A DNA stretch of 64,000 bases, taken from contig NZ_FNAI01000014.1 in assembly GCF_900101875.1 (NCBI RefSeq), forward strand, positions 62,001-126,000. The letters run 5' to 3'. The translations under genes were made by a program, and so were the position numbers. Shown piece by piece: positions 45,040-53,280 of this stretch. Source of the DNA: Mucilaginibacter pineti (lineage in GTDB: Bacteria > Bacteroidota > Bacteroidia > Sphingobacteriales > Sphingobacteriaceae). The notes below the pieces were generated by a model that was not told the origin of the DNA, made no database searches, and was given only the letters and a program-made list of their open reading frames with translations. Positions within the stretch are counted from its first letter, which is position 1; the number at the start of each line of letters is the position of its first letter.

Positions 45040-45047
45040 TATTTTTG
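45040..45047 (+). promoter_or_regulatory. Possible -7 element of the agu operon promoter
   Basis: TATTTTTG fits TAnnTTTG and is 17 bases before the aguB start at 45065. The upstream partner is not convincing. Confidence 0.3.
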
Positions 45048-45064
45048 CGCAAATTTTAAATGGT

Positions 45065-45934
45065 ATGAGTAAAGTAAAAGTGGGCATTGTGCAAATGAGC
45101 TGCACTGCTGATAAGCAGCAAAACTTGCAAAAGGCTATTGTTAAGGTAAAAGAAGCAGCCGCAAAGGGCGCGCAAATAGTTTGTTTACAGGAACTGTTTA
45201 CGTCGCTTTATTTTTGCGATGTAGAGGATTACGACAACTTTAAACTGGCCGAAGCTATCCCCGGTCCGTCAACTGATGAACTGAGTAAAGTAGCCGCCGA
45301 GCTTGGCGTAGTGATCATAGCATCGTTATTTGAAAAACGCGCGCAGGGGCTTTACCACAATACTACCGCTGTTTTAGATGCCGATGGCAGCTATTTAGGC
45401 AAATACCGTAAAATGCACATCCCGGACGATCCAGGCTTTTACGAAAAATTTTACTTTACACCCGGCGATTTGGGTTACAAGGTTTTTAAAACCAAATACG
45501 GCAAACTGGGCGTACTTATTTGCTGGGACCAATGGTACCCCGAAGCTGCCCGTATTACCGCATTAATGGGTGCCGATATATTATTTTACCCAACCGCTAT
45601 AGGCTGGGCCACCACACAGGACGAAGCCACCAACGTTGAGCAATACAATGCCTGGCAAACCATACAGCGCTCGCACGCGGTTGCCAACGGCATACACGTA
45701 GTAAGCGTTAACCGTGTTGGCGAAGAAGCCGGTGTTAAATTCTGGGGAGGATCATTCTTTGCCAATCCGTTTGGAACTATCATTCACCAAACATCACATG
45801 ATGACGAAGAAGTAATAGTACAGGAGCTTGATCTGGATAAATCTGACTATTACCGCAGCCACTGGCCGTTTTTAAGGGACAGGAGGATTGATTCATACCA
45901 ACCGATAACTAAAAGACTTTTAGACGAGGATTAA
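45065..45934 (+). CDS. aguB: N-carbamoylputrescine amidase
   Basis: A 289-residue nitrilase-superfamily enzyme that hydrolyses N-carbamoylputrescine to putrescine. The catalytic triad is Glu43 (VCLQELFTS), Lys116 (KYRKMHIPD) and Cys153 (VLICWDQWYPEAAR). GFYEKFYFTPGD and YPTAIGW are typical of the plant/bacterial AguB group. It is followed by agmatine deiminase on the same strand, giving the two-step arginine decarboxylase-derived polyamine route. A repeat element separates the two genes. Confidence 0.94.
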   Translation: MSKVKVGIVQMSCTADKQQNLQKAIVKVKEAAAKGAQIVCLQELFTSLYFCDVEDYDNFKLAEAIPGPSTDELSKVAAELGVVIIASLFEKRAQGLYHNTTAVLDADGSYLGKYRKMHIPDDPGFYEKFYFTPGDLGYKVFKTKYGKLGVLICWDQWYPEAARITALMGADILFYPTAIGWATTQDEATNVEQYNAWQTIQRSHAVANGIHVVSVNRVGEEAGVKFWGGSFFANPFGTIIHQTSHDDEEVIVQELDLDKSDYYRSHWPFLRDRRIDSYQPITKRLLDED

Positions 45935-45937
45935 ATT

Positions 45938-46423
45938 AGTCCGAAAGTCGGGAAAGTCCGGAAGTCCGAAAGAAAAAATACAGGGATGAGTTAATATGAG
46001 TTTCAAATTTGAAAAATTAATTGTGTGGCAAAAATCAGTTGATCTGTCTTCTGCCGTACATGATCTTACCAAAACTTTCCCGAAAGATGAATTATTTGTT
46101 TTAACCGCCCAAATAAAAAGGGCAGCAGATTCAGTTTCTTTAAACATAGCAGAAGGATCAACAGGGCAATCAAATTTGGAGTTCAACAGATTTTTAGGCT
46201 ACGCTTTACGTTCTAATATTGAAGTAGTTGGTTGCTTGTATTTGGCTCAAAAAAGAAGCTTAATATCACAACCAGACTTTGCAAAACTTTATCAGCAATG
46301 CGAGGAAATACTTGTTATGTTAAATGCCTTGCGTGTTTCCCTTAAATAAAACCAATGTCAACTAAAAATAAAGCAAATCAAATACTCCCGGACTTCCGGA
46401 CTTCCGGACTTTCGGACTTCCCA
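45938..46423. mobile_element. Four-helix-bundle element: AAGTCCG inverted repeats around one ORF
   Basis: The left arm 45938-45972 (agtccgaaagtcgggaaagt, then ccggaagtccgaaag) and the right arm near 46387-46423 are near-complementary and built from the word AAGTCCG. They enclose the four-helix gene 45996-46349. The element sits between aguB and aguA, and its right arm falls inside the aguA reading frame. Its size and layout match the GIY-YIG element at 36060-36500. Confidence 0.7.
45996..46349 (+). CDS. Four-helix bundle protein (S23/IVP-like)
   Basis: A 117-residue protein of the family encoded in 23S rRNA intervening sequences and related to Avd of diversity-generating retroelements. FEKLIVWQKSVDLSSAVHDL forms helix 1, ELFVLTAQIKRAADSVSLNIAEGS helix 2, NRFLGYALRSNIEVVGCLYLAQK helix 3 and FAKLYQQCEEILVMLNALRVSL helix 4. 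The conserved SLNIAEG signature is intact. Probably a basic pentameric nucleic-acid binder. No reverse transcriptase or rRNA gene is nearby; it sits alone inside inverted repeats. Confidence 0.9.
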   Translation: MSFKFEKLIVWQKSVDLSSAVHDLTKTFPKDELFVLTAQIKRAADSVSLNIAEGSTGQSNLEFNRFLGYALRSNIEVVGCLYLAQKRSLISQPDFAKLYQQCEEILVMLNALRVSLK

Positions 46424-47446
46424 GCAAAGCTGGGCTTCTCTTTCCCTGCCGAGTGGGCAAAGCATACAGCTACCTGGTTAAGCTGGCCGCACAAAGAGGC
46501 TTCGTGGCCGGGGAAACTGGATACGGTTTATACCTCATACATCGAGTTTATAAAGGTTTTAACCAAGGGCGAACTTGTGCGTATTAACGTTGCCGATGAA
46601 AGTATGCGGGCCTCTGTTACTTTTCAGCTGCAAAATGCCGGGGTTGATATGAACCGGGTTGAACTGTTTGAATTTGCCACCAATGATGCCTGGTGCCGGG
46701 ATCATGGCCCTGCATTCCTCATAAATCCGGATACGAAACAAAAAGCCATTGTTGACTGGGGCTACAATGCTTGGGGCGGCAAATACCCCCCCTTTGACCT
46801 GGATGATGTGATCCCGACCAAAATTGGCGAACATTTTAATTTACCGGTGTTTCATCCGGGAATTGTAATGGAGGGCGGTTCTGTTGATTTTAACGGCAAG
46901 GGTACTATTCTTACTACTACTGCCTGTTTGCTCAATAAAAACCGCAACCCGCATTTAAACCAGGAGCAAATTGAAGGTTACCTGCGTAATTATTACGGCG
47001 CCGAACAAATTCTCTGGCTCGGTGATGGTATAATTGGCGACGATACCGACGGCCATATTGATGATATTACCCGCTTTGTAAACGAAGATACTGTTGTAAC
47101 CGTTGTTGAAGAAAACCCTGCCGACGAGAACTACCACATACTCCAGGAAAACCTGGAAACCCTTAAAACCATGCGCCTCATCAACGGCAAGCAGCTTAAC
47201 ATTGTAGAACTGCCTATGCCCGATGCGGTTATCCATGAAGATACACGCTTGCCGGCTTCGTATGCTAATTTCTACATTGGCAACTCGGCTGTTGTGGTAC
47301 CAACTTACCGCTCAAAAAATGATGACAAGGCACTGCAGATCATCCAGCAATGTTTCCCGGATCGTGAAGTAGTGGGCATTGATTCTACCGATATTATATG
47401 GGGATTGGGCAGCTTCCATTGCCTGAGCCAGCAGGAGCCGGAGTAA
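46355..47446 (+). CDS. aguA: Agmatine deiminase with repeat-encoded N-terminus
   Basis: A 363-residue guanidino-modifying enzyme that converts agmatine to N-carbamoylputrescine. The catalytic Cys356 lies in GLGSFHCLSQQ; the acidic and His residues are in WCRDHGPAF and DDTDGHIDD. The recognisable fold begins at LGFSFPAEW (residue 31). Residues 2-30 (LPDFRTSGLSDFPA and preceding) are translated from the right arm of the flanking inverted repeat. No ATG lies between that arm and the conserved fold, so the start at 46355 (or a TTG/CTG) must be used. It begins 5 bases after the four-helix gene. Confidence 0.93.
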   Translation: MSTKNKANQILPDFRTSGLSDFPAKLGFSFPAEWAKHTATWLSWPHKEASWPGKLDTVYTSYIEFIKVLTKGELVRINVADESMRASVTFQLQNAGVDMNRVELFEFATNDAWCRDHGPAFLINPDTKQKAIVDWGYNAWGGKYPPFDLDDVIPTKIGEHFNLPVFHPGIVMEGGSVDFNGKGTILTTTACLLNKNRNPHLNQEQIEGYLRNYYGAEQILWLGDGIIGDDTDGHIDDITRFVNEDTVVTVVEENPADENYHILQENLETLKTMRLINGKQLNIVELPMPDAVIHEDTRLPASYANFYIGNSAVVVPTYRSKNDDKALQIIQQCFPDREVVGIDSTDIIWGLGSFHCLSQQEPE

Positions 47447-47469
47447 GGGGGATATGCGCCGGGGCTACA

Positions 47470-47540
47470 ACTCACCCCGGCTACGCTTCGCTGGCCGCCC
47501 CTCTCTTCAGCTTCGCTGGAAAGAGGGTGAAGAGGTTTTT
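47470..47540. repeat. Dispersed palindrome, family 7
   Basis: Opens with actcaccccggctacgcttc and ends in a ggaaagagggtgaagagg stretch before a T-run, so it may terminate the agu operon. Related to 30495-30655. Confidence 0.7.
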
Positions 47541-47613
47541 TTCTATAATTGATATTTCCCGCAGTCACTTGGTTCCTGCCCACAGCTGGGAAGACTGATT
47601 TTATAAAAAGTTT

Positions 47614-47734
47614 GTCATTTCGAGAGAGCCCCGGCGGGTAAAAGCGTGGCGCGAAGGAGAAACCTTCTACGGAATGCAAAGCTCCAATAGCATAGCGCAT
47701 AAGATTTCTCACTCGTTCCTCGTATCGAAATGAC
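47614..47734. repeat. Dispersed palindrome, family 3, empty copy
   Basis: The left end gtcatttcgagagagcc and the right end agatttctcactcgttcctc, then gtatcgaaatgac, are family 3 arms about 120 bases apart, with no ORF between. Confidence 0.75.
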
Positions 47735-47749
47735 AACATTTTACCAACA

Positions 47750-47858
47750 TTAAGCACTCGTTTGTAACGAGTGCTTAATGTGTTCCTGCGTCTGCGACGC
47801 TTCTTCGCGATGCAATCGCATAACCGTGTTAAGCACCCTTTACAAACGACCGCAAGTA
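47750..47858. repeat. Dispersed cloverleaf repeat, family 4
   Basis: Carries the same inner hairpins as 26078-26189: gcgtctgcgacgc and gcgatgcaatcgc. Outer words are cgtttgtaacgagtgcttaa on the left and ttaagcaccctttacaaacg on the right. The left tip has changed to agcactcg, making a small extra palindrome. Confidence 0.8.
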
Positions 47859-47898
47859 CAGGCGGATCAGGCTGATTGAAATCCTGAAAATCTTTTAA

Positions 47899-47920
47899 TC
47901 CCCTTAATCAAGGTTCAGAC
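47899..47920. repeat. Family 5 single arm
   Basis: The arm atccccttaatcaaggttcag (through the first base of ac) matches the inverted family 5 word seen at 16166-16190 and 26192-26216. Its partner is absent; family 3 and 4 units occupy the space to the left. Confidence 0.55.
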
Positions 47921-48062
47921 AATACCCCCGGCCAAAATCCCCTTTCTTTTTTCACCGATTTAATTCCTGCCTTTACCGGGTTGTTTGCTTATATGGCCAG
48001 TTATTGCTTGTTGTGCGCATAATACAGCTGTACTTTTAGGGTATAATTTAATACTTACAACA

Positions 48063-48464
48063 ATGAACAACGATATAGAAACCAGCCTTAACCCCAACAA
48101 CGGCAAAGCTGCAGCAGGCGTAATTTTATTAGTGATAGGCAGTGTTTTACTTATCAGGCAATTTGACTTTTTCGAGGTTCCTGATTGGTTGTTTAGCTGG
48201 CCTATGTGGATGATTTCATGGGGTTTATACATGGGCGCCAAATACAATTTCCGTAAACCATCATGGATACTTATTACGCTGATAGGCGTTGCCTGTTTGC
48301 TTGATAATAACATTGACAATGCCGACCGTATAGTTTGGCCGGTGGCCATTATGGGCTTTGGCGTATGGCTTGTGCTTAAACCCAAAAAACAAAAAGAGGA
48401 ATACTATTTCGGCAACAAAAAGGAAACTTTTCATTTCGACAAGGCTGCCGAGCCAGAAGCTTAA
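48063..48464 (+). CDS. LiaF-like membrane-domain protein (short paralogue)
   Basis: A 133-residue protein with four hydrophobic segments between residues about 18 and 105, read from MNNDIETSLNPNNGKAAAG (an upstream in-frame start would add 26 unsupported residues). It matches the N-terminal membrane part of the next gene along its length (LFSWPM, NADRIVWP) but ends in KETFHFDKAAEPEA and lacks the C-terminal LiaF domain. The promoter-proximal sequence is also similar, so this is a duplicated and truncated paralogue or a specialised short form. Confidence 0.8.
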   Translation: MNNDIETSLNPNNGKAAAGVILLVIGSVLLIRQFDFFEVPDWLFSWPMWMISWGLYMGAKYNFRKPSWILITLIGVACLLDNNIDNADRIVWPVAIMGFGVWLVLKPKKQKEEYYFGNKKETFHFDKAAEPEA

Positions 48465-48490
48465 AAATTACCACATCAACATATATTTCA

Positions 48491-48523
48491 AAGGGAGCAG
48501 CTGTAAAGGTGCTCCCTTTTTTG
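48491..48523 (+). terminator. Intrinsic terminator after the short LiaF-like gene
   Basis: The stem gggagca / tgctccc with a 10-base loop is followed by six T on the plus strand. It separates the short paralogue from the full-length gene, so each has its own transcript. Confidence 0.85.
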
Positions 48524-48860
48524 TTGTGGTTGGCCGGTATTTGCAGCAATAGGGATTGAAACGGATACCGGCCCTGGAGCGTAAGGCCTGCAGGCGTATA
48601 AGTGTAAAGCCCGGGCCGCAGGCATTGCCTTAAATGCACAATTGCGGCTAATTATAGATTGCAACACCGGTGTTATTTTACCGGCAAATAATTTACGGTA
48701 GATCATTTTTGTACATTTAGCATTGAATGCAAATTTGGCACCAGACTTTTTCACCGACAAAACTCACCATCCCACCGATTTCTTTAAATATATCGCCAGT
48801 TTTTGTTTGGCTCAACTATAATGTTACCTTAGTTTTGGATATGATTTAAAATGCACACAA
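48524..48860. other. Intergenic region before the full-length LiaF-like gene
   Basis: Holds the promoter of the full-length gene. The last 120 bases resemble the region before the short paralogue (a ttttttcaccga block, then a ggcca/cgcca-gttttt-gtt block), so promoter and gene were duplicated together. I see no gene or hairpin in the rest. Confidence 0.5.
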
Positions 48861-49676
48861 ATGAACAACGATATAGAACGTCCACAAAACCCCAACAAAA
48901 GCAAAGCAATGGCCGGAGTTATTTTACTCGCCATTGGGGGTATACTACTGCTCAAGCAGTTCACTTTCTTTTTTGTGCCCGGCTGGCTGTTCAGCTGGCC
49001 AATGATTCTTATAGCCTGGGGACTTTTTATAGGTGCAAAACACAACTACAAAAACTCATCGTCATGGATCATCATGCTGGCTTTAGGAGTCATATTTTTA
49101 CTAAATGAAAATGTTGATAATGCCGACCGCATAGTTTGGCCAATAGGTATTATTGGTTTTGGTATGTGGCTCATATTACGCAAAGGCAAACATGGCCAGT
49201 CATGGGATAAAAACGCCCCTTATGATAAAGGCAAATTTAACTTTGATACCGTGAACAACCCCACTGTTGATTACACTGTTAAGGATGGTGACGAAGTACC
49301 ACCAAAAGAACAATACTACTCTCCTTACGGCCATGGCGATGATTTTTTAGATACCGTATCTGTTTTTGGCGGGGTTAACAAAACCGTACTTTCCAAAAAC
49401 TTTAAGGGTGGCGATATAGTGAATATTTTTGGCGGTGCCGAACTTGATTTTACCCAGGCCGATATACAGGGCAGGGTGATTATTGATATCACCCAGATTT
49501 TTGGGGGCACCAAAATAATTGTGCCATCAAACTGGCAGGTAGTATCTGACCTTGCCGCCGTGTTTGCCGGGGTAGATGATAAGAGGATCAGAAGCACCGC
49601 ATCTTTAAACAACGATAAAATACTGGTGCTTAAAGGGGTATCTATTTTTGCAGGTGTTGATATCCGCAGTTATTAA
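48861..49676 (+). CDS. LiaF-like envelope-stress protein (DUF5668 + C-terminal LiaF domain)
   Basis: A 271-residue protein. Four membrane segments (about residues 18-108) form the DUF5668/LiaF-TM part. The C-terminal beta-helix-like domain (about 160-271) shows SVFGGVNKTVLSKNFKGG, NIFGGAELDFTQADI, QIFGGTKIIVPSNW and SIFAGVDIRSY, the repeated F-G-G-rungs of LiaF. In Firmicutes LiaF tunes an antibiotic-stress two-component system. Here a LytS/LytTR pair follows two genes later, which supports a comparable role. Confidence 0.87.
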   Translation: MNNDIERPQNPNKSKAMAGVILLAIGGILLLKQFTFFFVPGWLFSWPMILIAWGLFIGAKHNYKNSSSWIIMLALGVIFLLNENVDNADRIVWPIGIIGFGMWLILRKGKHGQSWDKNAPYDKGKFNFDTVNNPTVDYTVKDGDEVPPKEQYYSPYGHGDDFLDTVSVFGGVNKTVLSKNFKGGDIVNIFGGAELDFTQADIQGRVIIDITQIFGGTKIIVPSNWQVVSDLAAVFAGVDDKRIRSTASLNNDKILVLKGVSIFAGVDIRSY

Positions 49677-49694
49677 TTATTAAAATCATTAAAG

Positions 49695-50030
49695 ATGAAC
49701 TGGTACGTAGCAAAATTAGTTTTCAGGGTGATAAGCGGCGATGGCGATCATCAGGCGCAGTTTGATGAGCAATTGCGATTGATTAGTGCCGATACTGAGC
49801 TCAATGCCTTTGAAAAAGCAAACAAAATTGGCCATGCCAATCAGGATAGCTTTAAAAACATAGAAAAACAAACGGTTAAATGGCAGTTTATTGATGTGGC
49901 CGAACTAAACCAGATCAATGAACTGGCCGACGGTACCGAGCTATATTACAATATACATGAAACCGCCGATGCCGACCTGTATATCGCCTGGGCGCACCAT
50001 AAATCGGCCTTGCTTAATAGTATCAGGTAG
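49695..50030 (+). CDS. DUF4288 family protein
   Basis: A 111-residue cytoplasmic protein that opens MNWYVAKLVFRVISGDG, typical of DUF4288. The middle (LNAFEKANKIGHANQD) and VKWQFIDVAELNQI also fit. No known function. The last codons (LNSIR stop) are written by the left arm of the repeat at 50018-50125. It lies between the LiaF-like and LytS genes on the same strand. Confidence 0.8.
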   Translation: MNWYVAKLVFRVISGDGDHQAQFDEQLRLISADTELNAFEKANKIGHANQDSFKNIEKQTVKWQFIDVAELNQINELADGTELYYNIHETADADLYIAWAHHKSALLNSIR

Positions 50031-50125
50031 TTAGTATCAAGTATCACGACAAAATTGAGCTTGGTAGCCAATACTATTACTTGATACCTGATACTAACTA
50101 CTTGATACTAAAAGACTACTTGATA
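50018..50125. repeat. GTATCAAG-word palindrome touching two genes
   Basis: The left arm tagtatcaggtagttagtat (from 50018) and the right arm ttgatacctgatactaacta (50080-50099) pair almost perfectly. A third unit, ctacttgatactaac, ends the array. The left arm supplies the end of the DUF4288 gene, and the right end stops 20 bases before the kinase gene. Confidence 0.85.
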
Positions 50126-50144
50126 CTAACATAAAATATAAATT

Positions 50145-51179
50145 TTGGCTCTACCTACATTATCAGCTTCTAAATTATACGGTGCATTTGTTGTATGCGG
50201 TTTGTTATGGGCCGCATTGCAAACATATGTGATCCATAGTTTTGGCTTTTTATGGTTCACAGCCTCGGTAGATGGTTTGCTTAGTTCGGTTTTATTATCG
50301 GGCGCCTGCTGGCTCATTAACAATAACCTGCGCTACTACCAGCCGGGTAAAGGCAGCTACATTAACCTGTTTATATGGGTGGTAGCACTTGCCAGTATTT
50401 GCGGCGCAGGCTGTCGTTACCTGCTGCCGCTTATAAATACCGATAAAGTGTTTATTAACTTTGTTGTGCAATCATTAACTGTTAGGTTTTTTATTGATTT
50501 TTTGGCCATAGGCTGGATGGCCATGATCAGCTTACTATGGTATTCGCAGCTTGATCAAAAGGAAACACAACACCGCAAGGCCGAAGCCGAACAACTGGCC
50601 CGCGATGCCGAGCTTTATAACCTTCGCCAGCAATTACAGCCCCACTTTTTATTCAATAGCCTAAACTCCATTAACGCGCTTATTGGCTTTAAGCCCGATG
50701 AGGCCCGCAAAATGATTCACCAGCTGTCGGACTTTTTGCGTGGTACCCTTAAAAAGGACGACCAGCAGCAGGTACCCCTTTGTGACGAGCTTACGCATCT
50801 TAACCTGTACCTGGATATTGAAAAGGTACGCTTTGGTCACCGTTTGCAAACCGAAATAAGCTGTGATGATAAATGCGCCCAGGCCCTGTTACCATCCATG
50901 CTGCTGCAGCCATTGGTTGAAAACGCCATTAAATTTGGTCTGTATGATACTACCGGCGAAGTAACCGTAAGCATCCGCGGCGAAATTGAGGAGCATTACC
51001 TGATAATTATGGTGCAAAACCCTTATGATCCGCAAACCTCACGCCCCAACAAGGGAACAGGTTTTGGTTTACGGGGTGTACAGCGCCGCCTTTATTTGCT
51101 TTTTGCCCGTAACGATTTGATGGAAACTCATGCAAATGATAATATATTTACAACCATTATAAAAATACCACAGTTATGA
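50145..51179 (+). CDS. LytS-type sensor histidine kinase
   Basis: A 344-residue membrane kinase of the His_kinase/LytS class. Four membrane segments (about residues 11-30, 42-60, 75-96 and 104-133) precede a short coiled coil and QLQPHFLFNSLNSINALIGF with phospho-acceptor His167. The ATPase domain has LQPLVENAIKFGL and GTGFGLRGVQRRL. No ATG is available: an in-frame stop lies at 50139-50141, so translation must begin at TTG 50145 (or ATT 50142). It overlaps the response regulator by 4 bases. Confidence 0.9.
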   Translation: MALPTLSASKLYGAFVVCGLLWAALQTYVIHSFGFLWFTASVDGLLSSVLLSGACWLINNNLRYYQPGKGSYINLFIWVVALASICGAGCRYLLPLINTDKVFINFVVQSLTVRFFIDFLAIGWMAMISLLWYSQLDQKETQHRKAEAEQLARDAELYNLRQQLQPHFLFNSLNSINALIGFKPDEARKMIHQLSDFLRGTLKKDDQQQVPLCDELTHLNLYLDIEKVRFGHRLQTEISCDDKCAQALLPSMLLQPLVENAIKFGLYDTTGEVTVSIRGEIEEHYLIIMVQNPYDPQTSRPNKGTGFGLRGVQRRLYLLFARNDLMETHANDNIFTTIIKIPQL

Positions 51180-51925
51180 GGCGAGCCCTGATTATAGACG
51201 ATGAACCGTTAGCACGCATGGTTGTAATGGAATACCTGCTTGATTTTAAAGACGAAATTGAACTGATACAAGAATGCAATGACGGTTTTGAAGGGCTTAA
51301 AGCCATACAGCAATACCAGCCCGATCTTGTTTTTCTGGATATACAAATGCCCAAAATAACCGGCTTCGAGATGCTTGAATTGGTGGAGCAGCCGCCTGCC
51401 GTAATATTTGCCACCGCTTTTGATGAGTATGCCATAAAGGCTTTTGAAGCCCACGCGGTTGATTACCTGCTTAAACCTTTCAGTAAAGACAGGTTTAACA
51501 AAGCAGTTGAAAAATTCCTGGCATCAAGCTCACAAAAGCCTGCCGCCAAACAAACCGAAGAACTGCTGGAAACTGCCGCCGCGCATTCGCCGTCACAAAA
51601 CGAGCGCATAGTGGTAAAAACCGGCACCAAGGTAAAGATCATTCCCGTTGCCGATGTTGAGTACCTGCAAGCCGACGATGACTATGTAAGCGTCATCACC
51701 AAAGAAGGCTCGTATCTTAAAAACAAAACCATGAGCTTTTTTGAGCAAACGCTCGATCCCCGGTATTTTGTACGTGTGCACCGCTCCTACATTATAGCCA
51801 TACAGCAAATTACCCGTATAGATCCTTACGAGAAAGACGCGCACCTGGCTATCCTTAAATCGGGAGCTAAAATACCGGTAAGTAAAACCGGGTATGTTAA
51901 ATTAAAACAGGTATTAGGTATATAA
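51176..51925 (+). CDS. LytTR-family response regulator
   Basis: A 249-residue regulator. The receiver domain has IDDE, phospho-acceptor Asp55 (LVFLDIQMPK) and Lys in YLLKPFS. A linker with QTEELLETAAAHSPSQ leads to a C-terminal LytTR DNA-binding domain (KVKIIPVADVEYLQADDDYV and FVRVHRSYIIAIQQI). Coupled to the kinase by a 4-base overlap. The likely regulon is envelope-related, because LiaF-like genes precede and an L,D-transpeptidase follows. Confidence 0.93.
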   Translation: MRRALIIDDEPLARMVVMEYLLDFKDEIELIQECNDGFEGLKAIQQYQPDLVFLDIQMPKITGFEMLELVEQPPAVIFATAFDEYAIKAFEAHAVDYLLKPFSKDRFNKAVEKFLASSSQKPAAKQTEELLETAAAHSPSQNERIVVKTGTKVKIIPVADVEYLQADDDYVSVITKEGSYLKNKTMSFFEQTLDPRYFVRVHRSYIIAIQQITRIDPYEKDAHLAILKSGAKIPVSKTGYVKLKQVLGI

Positions 51926-51945
51926 ATAAACCACCGGCAAACCAT

Positions 51946-52506
51946 ATGGGTATTATATTTTACATTGTTTACTGCATATGGTTTGCTACCGAAATTGTTA
52001 TTAACCGCGCACTACGATCAAACAGCGCCGATAAACAAAATGCAGACAAGGGCTCGCTGATTATCATCTGGCTTACCATTTCCTTATCCATCACCGCCGC
52101 TATACTTGTTTCTTCAAATTACTACCTGCCCATTTACCCAAATGTTTTGGTACAATATATTGGAATGGCAATCATTTTAACAGGCGTTGTTTTAAGGATC
52201 ATAGCCGTCAGGATGTTAGGCAAATTCTTTACTGCCGATGTAACCATCAGGCAGGGCCATCAGCTTATTAAAACGGGGTTTTATAAATACTTCAGGCATC
52301 CATCTTATACTGCTTCGCTTTTAAGCTTTATTGGGTTTGGTGTGGCGCTTAATAACTGGTGCAGCCTTTTGATTGTAGCCGTGGCTATAACAATTGCGTT
52401 CACCATCCGTATTAAAATTGAAGAAAAAGCTTTAATAACCCAATTTGGCAACGATTACATAACCTACAAAAAAGAAGCTTACGGATTAATTCCTTTTGTG
52501 CACTAA
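51946..52506 (+). CDS. Isoprenylcysteine carboxyl methyltransferase-like membrane protein
   Basis: A 186-residue protein with about five membrane segments. The C-terminal catalytic pattern LIKTGFYKYFRHPSYTASLL, then KIEEKALITQFGNDYITYKKE, is that of the ICMT/PEMT fold that binds SAM at the membrane face. Bacterial members methylate unknown lipids or small molecules. It begins 20 bases after the LytTR gene and may be co-transcribed. Confidence 0.87.
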   Translation: MGIIFYIVYCIWFATEIVINRALRSNSADKQNADKGSLIIIWLTISLSITAAILVSSNYYLPIYPNVLVQYIGMAIILTGVVLRIIAVRMLGKFFTADVTIRQGHQLIKTGFYKYFRHPSYTASLLSFIGFGVALNNWCSLLIVAVAITIAFTIRIKIEEKALITQFGNDYITYKKEAYGLIPFVH

Positions 52507-52572
52507 TAAAAAAATTTCACGGCCCTTGCAATAATCAACTAATAAATTAGTTATATTGTAAATCCTAACTAA

Positions 52573-53280
52573 ATGCCTAAATTATTAGTTGTAATGGCCC
52601 TATTATTTCTGATGGTAACCGGCCACAAAACAAACCTGCCCGATAGTAAACGGGCGAGCGATGCCCGTGCCAAAGTTTGGCCGCAATTACAAAAAGAGCT
52701 TACCGGCAAGGGTTTCAATACCTACGGTTCCATATACATTCGCGTATTTAAAGATATTGAACAAATGGAGATCTGGGTAAAATTGGGCAGTAAGTACAAG
52801 CTGTTTAAAACCTATGATGTTTGTTATTATTCAGGCGGTTTGGGCCCCAAAACCAAGACAGGCGACGGCAAAAGTCCCGAAGGTTTTTATACCATCGAAC
52901 CTAAACAATTAAACCCCGTAAGTAATTATTACCTGGCCATTAACGTGGGCTATCCTAATAAGGTAGAACAATTAAAAGGTTATACCGGCGATGCTATTAT
53001 GGTTCATGGCCATTGCGCATCTATAGGCTGTTACGCCATGACCAATCCTAAAATAGAGGAGATATATACCCTTGTTTACCAGTCGCTTGCCGCCGGACAG
53101 CAAAAGATCCACCTGGATATTTTCCCGTTTAAGATGGATGAAGATCACCTGAAATTTTACGCAGCCTACAAGCAGGATGCCTTTTGGCGAACCATGAAAC
53201 CAGGCTATGAACTGTTTGAAAAGAAACATATCCCGGCTGATTATGAGGTAAAAGGTAAGGAATATGCATTTAAGAGATAA
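52573..53280 (+). CDS. L,D-transpeptidase family protein
   Basis: A 235-residue YkuD-domain protein. The N-terminal hydrophobic segment (about residues 1-17) may be a signal peptide or anchor. The active-site motif is MVHGHCASIGCYAMTN, with catalytic Cys in IGCYAM and the conserved His upstream. These enzymes cross-link peptidoglycan stem peptides or attach proteins to them in the periplasm. It fits the envelope theme of the preceding genes. Confidence 0.88.
   Translation: MPKLLVVMALLFLMVTGHKTNLPDSKRASDARAKVWPQLQKELTGKGFNTYGSIYIRVFKDIEQMEIWVKLGSKYKLFKTYDVCYYSGGLGPKTKTGDGKSPEGFYTIEPKQLNPVSNYYLAINVGYPNKVEQLKGYTGDAIMVHGHCASIGCYAMTNPKIEEIYTLVYQSLAAGQQKIHLDIFPFKMDEDHLKFYAAYKQDAFWRTMKPGYELFEKKHIPADYEVKGKEYAFKR

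Noticed and set aside
45938..46423. A diversity-generating retroelement, suggested by the Avd-like four-helix protein
   Set aside because: No reverse transcriptase, template repeat or variable repeat is present nearby.
47985..48062. 26-residue extension of the short LiaF-like protein
   Set aside because: The paralogue starts with the same MNNDIE sequence at the internal ATG, so the later start is right.
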